A DNA stretch of 64,000 bases from Pseudoalteromonas sp. XMcav2-N (GTDB lineage: Bacteria; Pseudomonadota; Gammaproteobacteria; Enterobacterales; Alteromonadaceae). A program made the position numbers and the translations under genes. This document shows positions 54,352 through 63,710 of this stretch, piece by piece (the first letter of the stretch is position 1; every line of letters begins with the position of its first letter). The stretch lies in NCBI RefSeq assembly GCF_024124545.1, contig NZ_JAMXSF010000018.1, positions 62,001 through 126,000 of the forward strand, in the 5' to 3' direction. Under the pieces are notes generated by a model that ran no database searches, was not told the DNA's origin, and saw nothing but the letters and a program-made list of their open reading frames with translations.

Positions 54352-55468
54352 GTTGCTGGACTTCCCTAAAATGAACTTGTATTTCAAAACCTTCACGAGT
54401 GCTTTGCCAATCGAACCGGCCGCCCAGCGCAGTTACACGCTCCTGCAGACCAAGTAAGCCATTGCCAGGTTGACAGGCTTGGGTTGCATTCCCATTGTCA
54501 GCAATTTTCATGCTCCAATGCATGCTGTCAGAGTCGCTAAATTCAATGCGCATTTGCGTTGCATTGCTGTGTTTGAGTGTATTTGTGATGCTTTCCTGGC
54601 AGACTCGTAAGATGCAGTGTGCATGGCTTAAGCTCTGTAAAAGTGGGTGCGTACGAAACTGCAAAGAGACGTTAATTCTGGGTATATGGCTAATCAGCTC
54701 TGTTAGCACGGCTTCCAGGTCAAGCGGTTGTTCAGTACGTTTGTCACTGACCAGAGTCCGGATTTTCTCTAATGTTTCTCGTGCCAGAGTATAGCTTTGT
54801 TGTAATTGAGATTTCTGTGGTTCTTCAGCGGTTCGTCTGGCAACGTCAAGGTTCACGATTAGGCTGGTCAACTGATGACCAACATCATCATGCAGCTCTC
54901 TGGCTAAATGGAGCCGCTCCTGTCTGGAAACAGACTGACTGAGCAGAGATTGTGTAGCCAGTAGCTGGCTGTTGGCGAGCTGTGCTTGCTCTTTGGCAAG
55001 GCGCTCTTGCCGCATTCTGTGGCTAACTACGAAGGAAAAAAGGTGAAATGATGCAAACATCCCAGCTTCTGCCCAAGGCCAGGAGCGCTCCCAAAATAGG
55101 GTTTGAGTAAGCAAATAAGCAAGGCAGGCAAGCAGGATGTAGCAGTAAGACAGCGTGGGTGTGAGATAAAAGGTCAGGATTGCAATGAACATCACACTGT
55201 ATATCAGGTACACGGAGCTGGGTAATAAGAGGCCAGCACTATGAATTAAAATAGCCATTACAGCGAGTAGCCAATACCTGACTGTGTAACCATAACTGTG
55301 CTGTGATTCATTGGTGACCAACAGAATGAAAGGCAACAGTAAGACATGTGGCAGCCAGGCCCAGGCTGGCAAAGCAGACAAGGCTAGCAGGCTTGGAATG
55401 GCCACTGCGCACCAGGTGACGAGTGCCGTAATTAACATAGACGGTTGATATTTAAAGTAAGACTGCAC
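54344..55468 (-). CDS. DesK/NarX-type sensor histidine kinase
   Basis: A 374-residue kinase. The N-terminal half has five or six membrane segments, typical of the membrane-embedded sensors of DesK-like kinases. The HisKA_3 motif LARELHDDVGHQLTSLIVNL carries the phosphorylated His. The HATPase part has CQESITNTLKHSNA and the GNGLLGLQERV G-box. It partners with the overlapping NarL-type regulator. The signal may be membrane-related, as for DesK (inference). Confidence 0.92.
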   Translation of the reverse strand: MQSYFKYQPSMLITALVTWCAVAIPSLLALSALPAWAWLPHVLLLPFILLVTNESQHSYGYTVRYWLLAVMAILIHSAGLLLPSSVYLIYSVMFIAILTFYLTPTLSYCYILLACLAYLLTQTLFWERSWPWAEAGMFASFHLFSFVVSHRMRQERLAKEQAQLANSQLLATQSLLSQSVSRQERLHLARELHDDVGHQLTSLIVNLDVARRTAEEPQKSQLQQSYTLARETLEKIRTLVSDKRTEQPLDLEAVLTELISHIPRINVSLQFRTHPLLQSLSHAHCILRVCQESITNTLKHSNATQMRIEFSDSDSMHWSMKIADNGNATQACQPGNGLLGLQERVTALGGRFDWQSTREGFEIQVHFREVQQHD

Positions 55469-55514
55469 GATAACTTCATATTTTGTATTGAGACTCTGTA
55501 CTTATATCAGATCC

Positions 55515-55569
55515 TGACATGAAAAAAAGCATGACGAATGTCACTGATTTTTCATGACATTCGTGACAT
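55515..55569 (+). promoter_or_regulatory. Candidate response-regulator binding sites
   Basis: ACGAATGTCA at 55534-55543 and its exact reverse complement TGACATTCGT at 55555-55564 form a 10-base inverted repeat with an 11-base spacer. Two more TGACAT copies lie at 55515 and 55564. They sit between the kinase gene and the divergent membrane gene, as expected for NarL-type autoregulation. Confidence 0.5.
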
Positions 55570-55626
55570 GAACAAAGTATCGCTTTTTCATAGTCTGAAT
55601 GCACATCAATTTGAGGACTATAAATC

Positions 55627-56346
55627 ATGCAATATCTTCATCAGTTTTCTCTCGTTATTCACATTATTGTTGGCAGTTGTGCGTTAATTCTGTTCTGGGT
55701 GCCAATTCTGGCTAAAAAGGGATCAAAGACTCATAATCAGGCTGGCAGAGCATATACTTACAGTATGCAGCTGGTTGCATTGTCTGGCATCTTGTGTTGT
55801 TTTTTGGTGTTACTCGACCCGATTACAATATATCAGGCGAGCTACTCACAGGCTAAAAATAAGGCACTTTTTATCGAGACAGCCCGTGAGCGAGCCAGCT
55901 TCTTACTTATGCTGTCCTTCCTAGTGTTAACTTCGGTCATGCACGGTGTCCGCGTGCTCCAAGATAAGGCATCTCGTCAATCGCTGACGCGACCAGATAT
56001 GATAGCCAACTATATTGCGCTATGCTGCAGTGCACTCTATGTTGGATATCTTGGAAGCCGCAGCGGCCATGTTTTGTATACGGTATTTAGTGTAGTCAGT
56101 CTCGTTATTGTTATCAGGATGATGCGTTACTCGTTTGCTCAGACGGTCAAACAGAACCAGTGGGTGGTTGAACATCTCAGTGCGATGATTGGATCTGGCA
56201 TTGCTGCTTACACCGCATTTAGTGCAGTTGGAGGGCGTTACCTGTTCGTTGAGCTGCTTGGTGAACAAGCGATACTGATGGCCTGGTTGGCCCCCACAGT
56301 TATTGGAACTATTGGGTTAGTCATTACTAAACGTCGCTACCGGTAG
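55627..56346 (+). CDS. Unknown polytopic membrane protein (DUF2306-like)
   Basis: A 239-residue protein with about seven hydrophobic segments. HIIVGSCALILFWVPILAKKG, then KTHNQAGRAYTYSMQLVALSG, resembles the start of DUF2306-like membrane proteins (H-x2-xG, KG, H-x3-G-x3). Conserved His residues inside the first helix could bind heme or metal. It is divergent from the DesK-type pair and probably controlled by it. Function is unknown. Confidence 0.6.
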   Translation: MQYLHQFSLVIHIIVGSCALILFWVPILAKKGSKTHNQAGRAYTYSMQLVALSGILCCFLVLLDPITIYQASYSQAKNKALFIETARERASFLLMLSFLVLTSVMHGVRVLQDKASRQSLTRPDMIANYIALCCSALYVGYLGSRSGHVLYTVFSVVSLVIVIRMMRYSFAQTVKQNQWVVEHLSAMIGSGIAAYTAFSAVGGRYLFVELLGEQAILMAWLAPTVIGTIGLVITKRRYR

Positions 56347-56656
56347 GTCGTTCGCCCGCGAAAAATTCTACAGGGGTCAGAAGTCTGAATAGGTGCAAGG
56401 TACCTGGTGAGGTTGATAAGGGCAGCTCAGAAATGAAGGGCGTTGTGCAGTAAAATGCAACTCCTTATTGAGGGCTGTCAACGAAAAGGGTGCAATACGC
56501 CTAAGTCGGTTTGCGTAATATTATCAAGTTAGTTATTGCTTTAGGTACATTTATCAATCCTGATACAAAGCGCCTACAAATGGTTACTTACAGTCTATGC
56601 TTGTAGTTGTATGGTTGAATTATGACCGCAATGACAACAATCCGACGGGGCTTACC
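56347..56656. other. Intergenic region, nothing recognised
   Basis: 310 bases before the metalloprotease. The frame upstream of ATG 56657 is open from 56597 but not protein-like. No hairpin or repeat was seen. Confidence 0.4.
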
Positions 56657-59275
56657 ATGAATAAACTCTCACTGATGTGCCTGCTTTTGATTTTCACCTG
56701 CCAAAGTGCAATCGCGGTCCATTCTATCGGCCAGGCTCACTGGACCTTGCTTGAGCAAAACCCGCAAATCAATCTTAAGAGTACAGAGCAAACTCTGATG
56801 TTAGATAAAGCCAGCGTCCAGGCATTGCTTACAACCTCCGACTTTGTTGATATGGCACTCCCTTTACCCTCAGGTCAGTTCGTCACATATCGACTTAAAC
56901 CCAGCCAGGTTATGGCCCCGGCACTTGCTCGCAAATACCCCCAGATAATGACATTTCATGGGGCGGAAGTTGGCCAACCGGATAACCTGGGATCCTTTGA
57001 TATATCACCAAAAGGGTTCTTTGGGATGTTTGAGCATGGTGGAAAAACGGTATACATTGACCCAGTAAAAGGGACTGAACAGTACCGCAGTTATTATTTC
57101 ACACATGCTATGAAGCAGGCCAATCCGGTTAAAATTAAGCGCCATCCACCAATACGTTTCCCTGAGTTATCAGAAGCTTTAGAAAAAAGACCAGACGACT
57201 TGATGCAAACCAGCCAGATCACTGAACGGATTGTCTATCGCCTGGCTGTTACAGCGACGGGGGAATATACCGCCTATCATGGCGGCACACGCGCACTTGC
57301 ATTGGCTGCGCTCGTCACTATGGTTAATCGGGTCAATCAGGTATATGCGCGAGATGTGGGACTTACATTTCAACTGGTGGCAAATAATGATCAACTGATA
57401 TTTCTTGATGCAGCGACTGATCCCTTTACTAACTCAGACCAGGATATTGATGGTGATACCATTACTGATGCCATAGAGGCGGTGATTAGTGCGTCAGATT
57501 ATGATATCGGGCATTTAGTGGTAACCGAGGGTGGTGGAGTTGCCGGTTTAGGGGTGGTGTGCACCTCTCAAAAAGCAGCGGGCCTGACTGGCAACCCTGT
57601 ACCTGAATCAGACGCATTTTATATCGATTATGTAGCCCACGAAATTGGTCATCAACTTGGCGCTGAGCATACCTTCAACGGCTTAGTAGGAGCCTGCCAG
57701 GGAAATCGCTCCGGACTTTCTGCGTTTGAGCCGGCCAGTGGTTCCACCATTATGGGATACACAGGTATATGTGGTTCTCAGGACCTACAAAAAAACTCAG
57801 ATCCCTTTTTTCATTTGCATTCTATCGAACAGATGGTTGAAGTCACTCGTCAGGGGGTTGGAAATACCTGTGGTAGCCGAACTGGATTGACAAACCAAAG
57901 CCCGGTGGTTAACGCTGGGAGTGATTATTTCATTCCGGCACTTACACCATTTACCCTGACTGGCAGCGCAACAGATCCTGATTCAGACACGCTCAGTTTC
58001 AGTTGGCAACAATTCGATTTGGGAGCGTCAACCAGCAGTCCTGATCAGGACGCCATTGACAGAGGGACGGGCCCATTATTCAGGGTGTTTGACCCTACTT
58101 CTGAACCTGTAAGAACCTTTCCCAGATTAATAGATATTCTGACCAACAGCACCGTGCTTGGTGAGACTTACCCGACGACCAACAGAACGCTTAATTTTCG
58201 GCTTGCTGTGAGAGATGGCCAGGGACACGTTGCAAGTGATGCGATGCAGGTGACCGTTGTGAACTCGACCACCGGATTCAGAGTGACGCAGCCTGATAGC
58301 AGCAGCCAGTGGGACTCCGCAACTCATTCTGTTACCTGGGATACAGCAAATACCCAAAATGCACCGGTGTCGTGCAACAGAGTCAGCATTAGCCTCTCAA
58401 CAGATGGTGGTGCGAGCTTTCCGACTTCTCTGGCAAACGGAGTAGATAATGATGGGCAACAGGATGTGTTGATCACGTCCGCCATCAGTACAAATCAAGC
58501 CAGAGTAAGAGTGAATTGCTCGGACAATATCTTTTTTGCGATCAATTCAGGAAATTTTACCGTTAACTTCGATGGCCCGGCAGAGCCCATCATTCCCGTA
58601 TTTCAGTCACAGGATCCGCTTTCGGTTAATGAGGATGAGCGGTTAACGGTCAAGAAAGAGGACTTAACCTTTGCGCTTGACTTAGCTATTGACTCTGTCA
58701 CTTTGATGGCGGGCGACAACTATACCCTTGACGGTACGACAGTGATCCCGGATGAGCATTTCAATGGGCAATTGCTTGTGCCTGCTACTGCGACCAAAGA
58801 CAATCAAAGCAGTGAGCAGTTCAGTATCGAAATCACAGTGGTTGCGGTGAATGATGAGCCGACCGTAATAAACGACAGGGCTGATGTTGCGTTTCAGGCC
58901 AGTCAGGTTGTGTTGTCTGTGCTCAGTAATGACAGTGATGTTGATGGAGATACGCTGAGTATATCGAGTGTGGACTATCAAGGAGAAGGAACAGTAACGA
59001 TTGCATCGGCCAGTTTAGTCTATACCGCAGGCAGCACATTCTCAGGCGTAGAGACCTTTAGCTATACAGTGAGCGATGGCAATGGCGGCAGTGCTACTGG
59101 CGAGGTTGAAGTAACAGTGGCGGCAGCCCCAGTAGAGCCAGATCCGGAGCCGCTACCTGAACCTCCAGCGCAATCGCTTGATAATGGGGGCTCTGGAGGT
59201 ACTTTATTTGGTGTGCTGTGGATCGTGATTTTGTGTTGTGGTATCAGATTAGGAGCAAAAAAGTATGGCAGGTAA
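56657..59275 (+). CDS. Secreted reprolysin-like zinc metalloprotease with cadherin-like domain
   Basis: About 872 residues. ATG 56657 starts a signal peptide (LLLIFTCQSAIAV). A propeptide-like region (about 25-180) precedes the catalytic domain. The zinc site is HEIGHQLGAEH (H328, E329, H332, H338), the metzincin HExxHxxGxxH form, with a Met-turn-like TIMGYTG later. This is the Reprolysin_4-type arrangement. C-terminal modules are a PKD/cadherin-like repeat (about 430-520), a Cys-containing beta domain (about 535-635) and a cadherin-like domain with NDSDVDGDTLSI (about 740-830). The tail is Pro/Glu-rich, then GGSGG, a hydrophobic helix and a basic end: a GlyGly-CTERM-like sorting signal. The next gene overlaps by 11 bases. 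Confidence 0.9.
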   Translation: MNKLSLMCLLLIFTCQSAIAVHSIGQAHWTLLEQNPQINLKSTEQTLMLDKASVQALLTTSDFVDMALPLPSGQFVTYRLKPSQVMAPALARKYPQIMTFHGAEVGQPDNLGSFDISPKGFFGMFEHGGKTVYIDPVKGTEQYRSYYFTHAMKQANPVKIKRHPPIRFPELSEALEKRPDDLMQTSQITERIVYRLAVTATGEYTAYHGGTRALALAALVTMVNRVNQVYARDVGLTFQLVANNDQLIFLDAATDPFTNSDQDIDGDTITDAIEAVISASDYDIGHLVVTEGGGVAGLGVVCTSQKAAGLTGNPVPESDAFYIDYVAHEIGHQLGAEHTFNGLVGACQGNRSGLSAFEPASGSTIMGYTGICGSQDLQKNSDPFFHLHSIEQMVEVTRQGVGNTCGSRTGLTNQSPVVNAGSDYFIPALTPFTLTGSATDPDSDTLSFSWQQFDLGASTSSPDQDAIDRGTGPLFRVFDPTSEPVRTFPRLIDILTNSTVLGETYPTTNRTLNFRLAVRDGQGHVASDAMQVTVVNSTTGFRVTQPDSSSQWDSATHSVTWDTANTQNAPVSCNRVSISLSTDGGASFPTSLANGVDNDGQQDVLITSAISTNQARVRVNCSDNIFFAINSGNFTVNFDGPAEPIIPVFQSQDPLSVNEDERLTVKKEDLTFALDLAIDSVTLMAGDNYTLDGTTVIPDEHFNGQLLVPATATKDNQSSEQFSIEITVVAVNDEPTVINDRADVAFQASQVVLSVLSNDSDVDGDTLSISSVDYQGEGTVTIASASLVYTAGSTFSGVETFSYTVSDGNGGSATGEVEVTVAAAPVEPDPEPLPEPPAQSLDNGGSGGTLFGVLWIVILCCGIRLGAKKYGR

Positions 59276-59618
59276 ACTTGCGACAGCGATCGCTTTGTTC
59301 GCCGCAGGCATAACAACGGGGTGTCAGGGCATGAGCAAACACGCTACCAATACAGACAGTAAACTGGAGCAGGCGGTGTCTCAGGCCCTGGCCGTGGAAG
59401 ATTTCCGTCTGTACTATACGACGGGAAGAAGACCTGTTGTGCCCGGGTTTGAGCAGCTAGCGTTCAAAGAGCTGGAGGCTCAGTGCGGTGTTAAAGTTAT
59501 GCCCGGAACAGGAGATACCCTACGTAGCGAAGCTGATAAAAAAGCGCGCTCAGAGGCTTATCGATACGCCAGGGAGTTTAATATCAAAATGTACGAAGCG
59601 TGTTTGAACAGGCGATAA
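59265..59618 (+). CDS. Small putative lipoprotein
   Basis: A 117-residue protein with a lipoprotein-like signal (ITTGCQ, Cys near residue 20). The rest is helical with one further Cys pair candidate (AQCG and EACL). No family recognised. It overlaps the protease gene and ends directly where the response regulator starts (59619), so all four genes here are probably one transcript. It could be a periplasmic partner of the protease or of the sensor kinase. Confidence 0.6.
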   Translation: MAGKLATAIALFAAGITTGCQGMSKHATNTDSKLEQAVSQALAVEDFRLYYTTGRRPVVPGFEQLAFKELEAQCGVKVMPGTGDTLRSEADKKARSEAYRYAREFNIKMYEACLNRR

Positions 59619-60317
59619 ATGACAACAGAACAAAAAATACTACTGATAGATGATGACACAGAACTGACCCAGTTGATGTCTCTGTTTCTTGAAAAAAATG
59701 GCTACTGTGTTTCATGTTATGCCCAGGGGAGCGGCGCAGTGGAGCGTGTAAGAGAATTTGCTCCGGACTTACTGGTACTTGACCTGATGTTACCAGGCCA
59801 AGACGGCTTAAGTATCTGTCGTCAGATTAGAGGGAGTTTCAGTGGGCCAATTATCATGTTGACTGCGTTGGTAGACGACATAGACGAAGTCACCGGCCTG
59901 GAAGTTGGTGCGGATGACTACTTGTGTAAGCCAGTTAAACCCCGGGTACTGCTTGCACATATTCGGGCCCAGCTCAGGCGTCATGATATGCTCTTGGCGC
60001 AAAGCAGTCAGCATGTCAGAACTATCCATGAAGGAGAGATATGCGTGGATCTGACCAAACGTAAGGCAACCTGTGGTGATAAAGAAATTCTTCTGTCCAG
60101 TGCTGAGTTTGAGCTTCTGTGGTTACTTGCCAGCTCACCCGGGCGAATTCTATCGCGGGATGAGCTGTATCGAACGCTCTTTAAATTGGAATTTGACGGC
60201 ATGGATCGTTCGATTGATTTACGTATTTCCAGGTTGCGTAAAAAGCTTGGCGACGATCCTAAGGAACCTAAAATAATTAAAACTATAAGAAACAAGGGAT
60301 ATTTGATTGCAAGTTAA
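59619..60317 (+). CDS. OmpR/PhoB-family response regulator
   Basis: A 232-residue regulator. The receiver domain has LLIDDDTELTQLM (acidic cluster), the phosphorylated Asp in LLVLDLMLPGQDG, Thr in MLTAL and Lys in YLCKPVKPRVL. The C-terminal winged-helix has LLSSAEFELLWLLASSPGRI, LSRDELY and IDLRISRLRKKLGDDP. It directly follows the lipoprotein gene, with no gap, and overlaps the histidine kinase gene by 11 bases. Confidence 0.95.
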   Translation: MTTEQKILLIDDDTELTQLMSLFLEKNGYCVSCYAQGSGAVERVREFAPDLLVLDLMLPGQDGLSICRQIRGSFSGPIIMLTALVDDIDEVTGLEVGADDYLCKPVKPRVLLAHIRAQLRRHDMLLAQSSQHVRTIHEGEICVDLTKRKATCGDKEILLSSAEFELLWLLASSPGRILSRDELYRTLFKLEFDGMDRSIDLRISRLRKKLGDDPKEPKIIKTIRNKGYLIAS

Positions 60318-61626
60318 CACTTTACGGGTGTTCGCCTTTATTGCCGTAGCAATTGTGCTTAATAGTGTGGTCGCTTTTACGGTACGTAATACCTTACTTA
60401 TTGACATAGAAACCCAGTATACCGAAACACAAAATCAGTTTCTGGAAGATGTGAAAGCTCAGATTTCTGCAGTCCTTACAGACCCTGAGCGTTTACCTTT
60501 ATCGGGTATTCAAATGCAGCTGGAGGCGCAATATGACACATCGGCGCTACTGGTGGCGCGTGATGATGAGTACTTCCCACAGGATCTACTGGCTGAGTTA
60601 GCCTTGCCTCACAATAAGCATGGGCTGGTGGATTACTTAAACGCAACCGTCTATTTTGTGTTAAGCGATAAGGATGTGCTCGAGGTTGGGCCACTGGTCG
60701 AACAGAACATGTATTATTTTCTGGTCGACTGGTTTGACTGGTTGGTATCAGCTTGCCTTAACCTGTTACTACTCCTGATATTTTGGTATGTGATCAATAA
60801 AGAGCGTCAGGCTTTAGTGGCACGATTGAACAAGATGCCTGTACCTTTGAGCCAACCACAGGATTTGAACACCAGTTTGCAACAGCTTTCGCAGCTTGTT
60901 GATGCTCAGCTCAGTGAAGGAGAAGCCAGGATCACTTTACAGCGAGACCTGCTTCATGGCGTGGCACATGAGTTCCGTAGTCCAATGGCGCGGATGCAGT
61001 TCGCACTGGATATGCTGGAGGAAGCCGGTGAAGATGAACGAGGTGAGCTTCATACCAGCCTGAGTCAGTCACTGAACGATTTGGAAAGTCTGGTCAGTGA
61101 GTTGTTGTACTATGCCAGAGTCAAAGACAACTCAGTCAAACCAAATCTGACCGCGCTGAATATGGATATTGTATTGCAGGAAACGCTGGATAAAGTCGTG
61201 CCTTTTTACCCCCATATCGGTTTTGAACTGGATAGCGTCGATATACACTGGCAGGGAGATGAGGCACAAGTGAAACGTCTGTTCACCAACTTAATGCGTA
61301 ATGCGGGCCGTTTTGCTCGATCTCGCGTGCGCATAAAGGCTGGAGTTCAAGGGGGCGAAGTCGTTGTTCGCGTAGCTGACGATGGCATAGGCATTCCACC
61401 TGGAAAGCAGGCGCGTATTTTTGAGCCATTTACTCGGCTGGATCCTAGTCGCTCCAGAGATTCTGGTGGATGTGGGCTTGGCTTAGCAATCGTTCAGTCG
61501 ATTGTTATCAAGCATCATGGCACGGTTCGGGTTAGTGACGAAAATGCTGAACTGGGCGGTGCATGTTTTGAAGTCAGATTGCCGGTAATGAACGAGTCAC
61601 ATGGTCAAATCACTCCAGGTCATTAA
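60307..61626 (+). CDS. EnvZ/CpxA-type sensor histidine kinase
   Basis: A 439-residue kinase from TTG 60307, with AAGGG about 8 bases upstream. Two membrane segments (about 5-25 and 143-162) flank a periplasmic sensor of about 115 residues. The dimerisation helix has LLHGVAHEFRSPMARMQFAL with the phosphorylated His. The ATPase domain has the N box (FTNLMRNAGRFA), VADDGIGIPPGKQ and GGCGLGLAIVQSIV. It pairs with the overlapping OmpR-type regulator. Its 3' end overlaps the convergent gene at 61610 by 17 bases. Confidence 0.94.
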   Translation: MQVNTLRVFAFIAVAIVLNSVVAFTVRNTLLIDIETQYTETQNQFLEDVKAQISAVLTDPERLPLSGIQMQLEAQYDTSALLVARDDEYFPQDLLAELALPHNKHGLVDYLNATVYFVLSDKDVLEVGPLVEQNMYYFLVDWFDWLVSACLNLLLLLIFWYVINKERQALVARLNKMPVPLSQPQDLNTSLQQLSQLVDAQLSEGEARITLQRDLLHGVAHEFRSPMARMQFALDMLEEAGEDERGELHTSLSQSLNDLESLVSELLYYARVKDNSVKPNLTALNMDIVLQETLDKVVPFYPHIGFELDSVDIHWQGDEAQVKRLFTNLMRNAGRFARSRVRIKAGVQGGEVVVRVADDGIGIPPGKQARIFEPFTRLDPSRSRDSGGCGLGLAIVQSIVIKHHGTVRVSDENAELGGACFEVRLPVMNESHGQITPGH

Positions 61627-62035
61627 GTAGTAGTTTGATTTCACTGCGAACACTATCTATGTCCTTAACGACCAGGTCGACAGCCTGGGTGCTGGCGTAA
61701 ATATTTTGCCAGTTGTTATTCCAGGTCGTTTTCAGTGTTCTGGCACTTTGTTGCAGATCGCCATTGGTAAGATAACTGAAGTCATTGATTAACCCGACAC
61801 TGATCCACCCTTTTCGCGGGCTACCCTCTGTTTTATTTTGATCGTAATGGGCGACATAAATCAGCTGCTCTAATTGTGCGAGCTCCTTCAACATCTCGAA
61901 ACAAGCGGTACGTATATTGTTGTTTTGCTCCGAAACTTCCAGCCGCCAGGCATTATAGGCAAAACCGACAAAGGCAAATAACATACTGGCGATAAGGCTG
62001 AGCTGATATAGACGGATTTTTTCACTAAGCTTCAT
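61610..62035 (-). CDS. Unknown protein with one membrane segment
   Basis: A 141-residue protein with an N-terminal hydrophobic helix (LIASMLFAFVGFAYNAW) followed by a helical region, probably facing the periplasm. ELAQLEQLIYVAHYDQNK and LLNDLE give coiled-coil character. No family recognised. It overlaps the 3' end of the histidine kinase gene by 17 bases and lies 30 bases downstream of the bufC gene on the same strand, so it may be the last gene of the buf transcript. Confidence 0.55.
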   Translation of the reverse strand: MKLSEKIRLYQLSLIASMLFAFVGFAYNAWRLEVSEQNNNIRTACFEMLKELAQLEQLIYVAHYDQNKTEGSPRKGWISVGLINDFSYLTNGDLQQSARTLKTTWNNNWQNIYASTQAVDLVVKDIDSVRSEIKLLLNDLE

Positions 62036-62065
62036 AGAGTTTCTGGTCCATTTAAAAGTGGCGTT

Positions 62066-62851
62066 TTATGGCAGCTGATAGTTACCTAGCCAGTTTGCAG
62101 TGAGGGCTTTTTGTAATAACTGCATGACTGCGAGTGTACCTGCCTCAGCATCTTGATGAATATTAGCTGCGGCCTCGCATACGAAGCTAAAGGGCAAACC
62201 CCGTTCCATCGACTGCAGGCATTGATACTCATGTTGAGATAAAGGATGAAAGGCTGTGCGCAGATCGGCCTCGCGAATAACCAGCCAAAAGCGTTCAGAC
62301 TCAAGCTCTGGCGAAGGGGGCGGATTCCCGTGTTTAAGTGCTTGCCAACTTTCAATCGCGGCAAACTGACAACGCAGCAGTCGTGCGCTTGGGTGCAAAG
62401 AAAAAACAACATTCGGCCATAAATCTGAGGGGATCTGCTGAATTTCAGACAATGTCAGGCGTTTTGTGTCAGGGGCATCGAACGCCTGTAGCAGCTGGCG
62501 CTCAAACAACGCTATTTCGCTCAGGATCCCATGTTCAGAAAAGGGCAGCTGACTGGCAAGAAAGTGGGGAAGTTTGTCGCCAAAATGCCGCAAAGAAGGG
62601 TCATTTGAGGGATACTGAGCCAAATATCCTGTCACCATTTCATCAAACAAATCGTCACCCAGATAGCGCCCCAGCATCTCATGATCTTGCTCTAATACTT
62701 TGGTGAGGCGAATGCGGTAAGCATTTTGGTAAATCAGGGCTCTGTGCTCGGCATCCAAACCGGGTTGTGGCGCAATATGGTTAATCAAATCCTGATCAGT
62801 GCCGTTAAGCAAGGCCATAAACGCTTGTTGAATTCTGGCCAGTTCAGTCAT
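62066..62851 (-). CDS. bufC: BufC-like protein (DUF2063, bufferin biosynthesis partner)
   Basis: A 261-residue protein. The N-terminal part matches DUF2063: RIQQAFMALLNGTDQDLI, AEHRALIYQNAYRIRLTKVL and HEMLGRYLGDDLFDEMV. This domain pairs with MNIO (DUF692) enzymes, and in bufferin systems the partner is called BufC and helps recognise the precursor. It overlaps bufB by 8 bases (62844-62851), so translation is coupled. The order precursor, bufB, bufC is the usual one for this cluster type. Confidence 0.88.
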   Translation of the reverse strand: MTELARIQQAFMALLNGTDQDLINHIAPQPGLDAEHRALIYQNAYRIRLTKVLEQDHEMLGRYLGDDLFDEMVTGYLAQYPSNDPSLRHFGDKLPHFLASQLPFSEHGILSEIALFERQLLQAFDAPDTKRLTLSEIQQIPSDLWPNVVFSLHPSARLLRCQFAAIESWQALKHGNPPPSPELESERFWLVIREADLRTAFHPLSQHEYQCLQSMERGLPFSFVCEAAANIHQDAEAGTLAVMQLLQKALTANWLGNYQLP

Positions 62852-63692
62852 TAGTTCTCCAATTCACAGGGGCAAGCTTTCTTGCTTGATTTAATTCGGC
62901 CATCAGAGAATCAAAAGACGGAAAGTTATCGTCTCTTTCGATCATTGTGTTGATAGGTAAGCGAGATTGTGCGTAACGCTGAAATAATTGCCATACTGCG
63001 TCACAGACTGGCTGATCATGTGTATCCACAATGTGGCTGCCAAAATCACTGTGGCCTGCCAGATGGATCTGTGCAACAGCCTGCTGTGGAATCGCATTGA
63101 GGTAATCCATGGCATCAAAGCCATGATTTCTGGCGCTGACATAGACATTATTGATGTCGAGCAAAAATTGACAGCCGGACTGTTGATGTAGCGATGCGAG
63201 AAAATCCCACTCAGTCATCTGAGATTGATGATACGTCAGGTAGCTGGAGACATTCTCCAGAATCAGTGGGCGCTCCAGGTAGTCCTGAACAATTCGCAAG
63301 CGATCGCATACATGTGTGAGTGCCTCTTCGGTGTAAGGGAGTGGCAACAAGTCATGACTATTAAAATCGCCAATAGACGAAAAACACAGATGGTCAGATA
63401 CCCAGACAGGGCGGATGCGCTCTATGGTGCGCTTCAAATCTCTCAGATAGTCGAAATTGACCTCTGTGGTGCTGCCAATTGACATCGAGACACCGTGCAT
63501 GGCTATGGGGTAGCGCTCTTTTATCTGATCAAGATAGTGCCAGGGCTTGCCACCCTCAACAAAGTAGTTTTCTGAAATAATTTCAAACCAGTCGACTTCA
63601 GGCTGAGTGTCTATGATGTCTTCAAAATAGCAGGTGCGTAGTCCCAGGCCAAAACCCAGATAGGGAGGTGATGTGTTCAAAGTAAGGTCCAT
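62844..63692 (-). CDS. bufB: BufB-like MNIO (DUF692) peptide-modifying oxidase
   Basis: A 282-residue TIM-barrel protein of the multinuclear non-heme iron oxidase family. Likely metal-binding stretches are IAMHGVSMSIG, WVSDHLCF, LILENVSSYL, LLDINNVYVSARN, QIHLAGH, VDTHDQPV and MIERDDNFP. In characterised bufferin systems the enzyme modifies precursor Cys residues, for instance to thiooxazole-type groups that bind copper. The precursor gene lies 85 bases upstream and bufC overlaps downstream. Confidence 0.92.
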   Translation of the reverse strand: MDLTLNTSPPYLGFGLGLRTCYFEDIIDTQPEVDWFEIISENYFVEGGKPWHYLDQIKERYPIAMHGVSMSIGSTTEVNFDYLRDLKRTIERIRPVWVSDHLCFSSIGDFNSHDLLPLPYTEEALTHVCDRLRIVQDYLERPLILENVSSYLTYHQSQMTEWDFLASLHQQSGCQFLLDINNVYVSARNHGFDAMDYLNAIPQQAVAQIHLAGHSDFGSHIVDTHDQPVCDAVWQLFQRYAQSRLPINTMIERDDNFPSFDSLMAELNQARKLAPVNWRTND

Positions 63693-63710
63693 TTGGGCTA
63701 GTGGCTTTGT

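Noticed and set aside
62066..63692. Methanobactin cluster
   Set aside because: MNIO and partner genes also occur in methanobactin loci, but the partner here is DUF2063 and the precursor is a Cys-rich BufA-like protein and not a short mbnA peptide.
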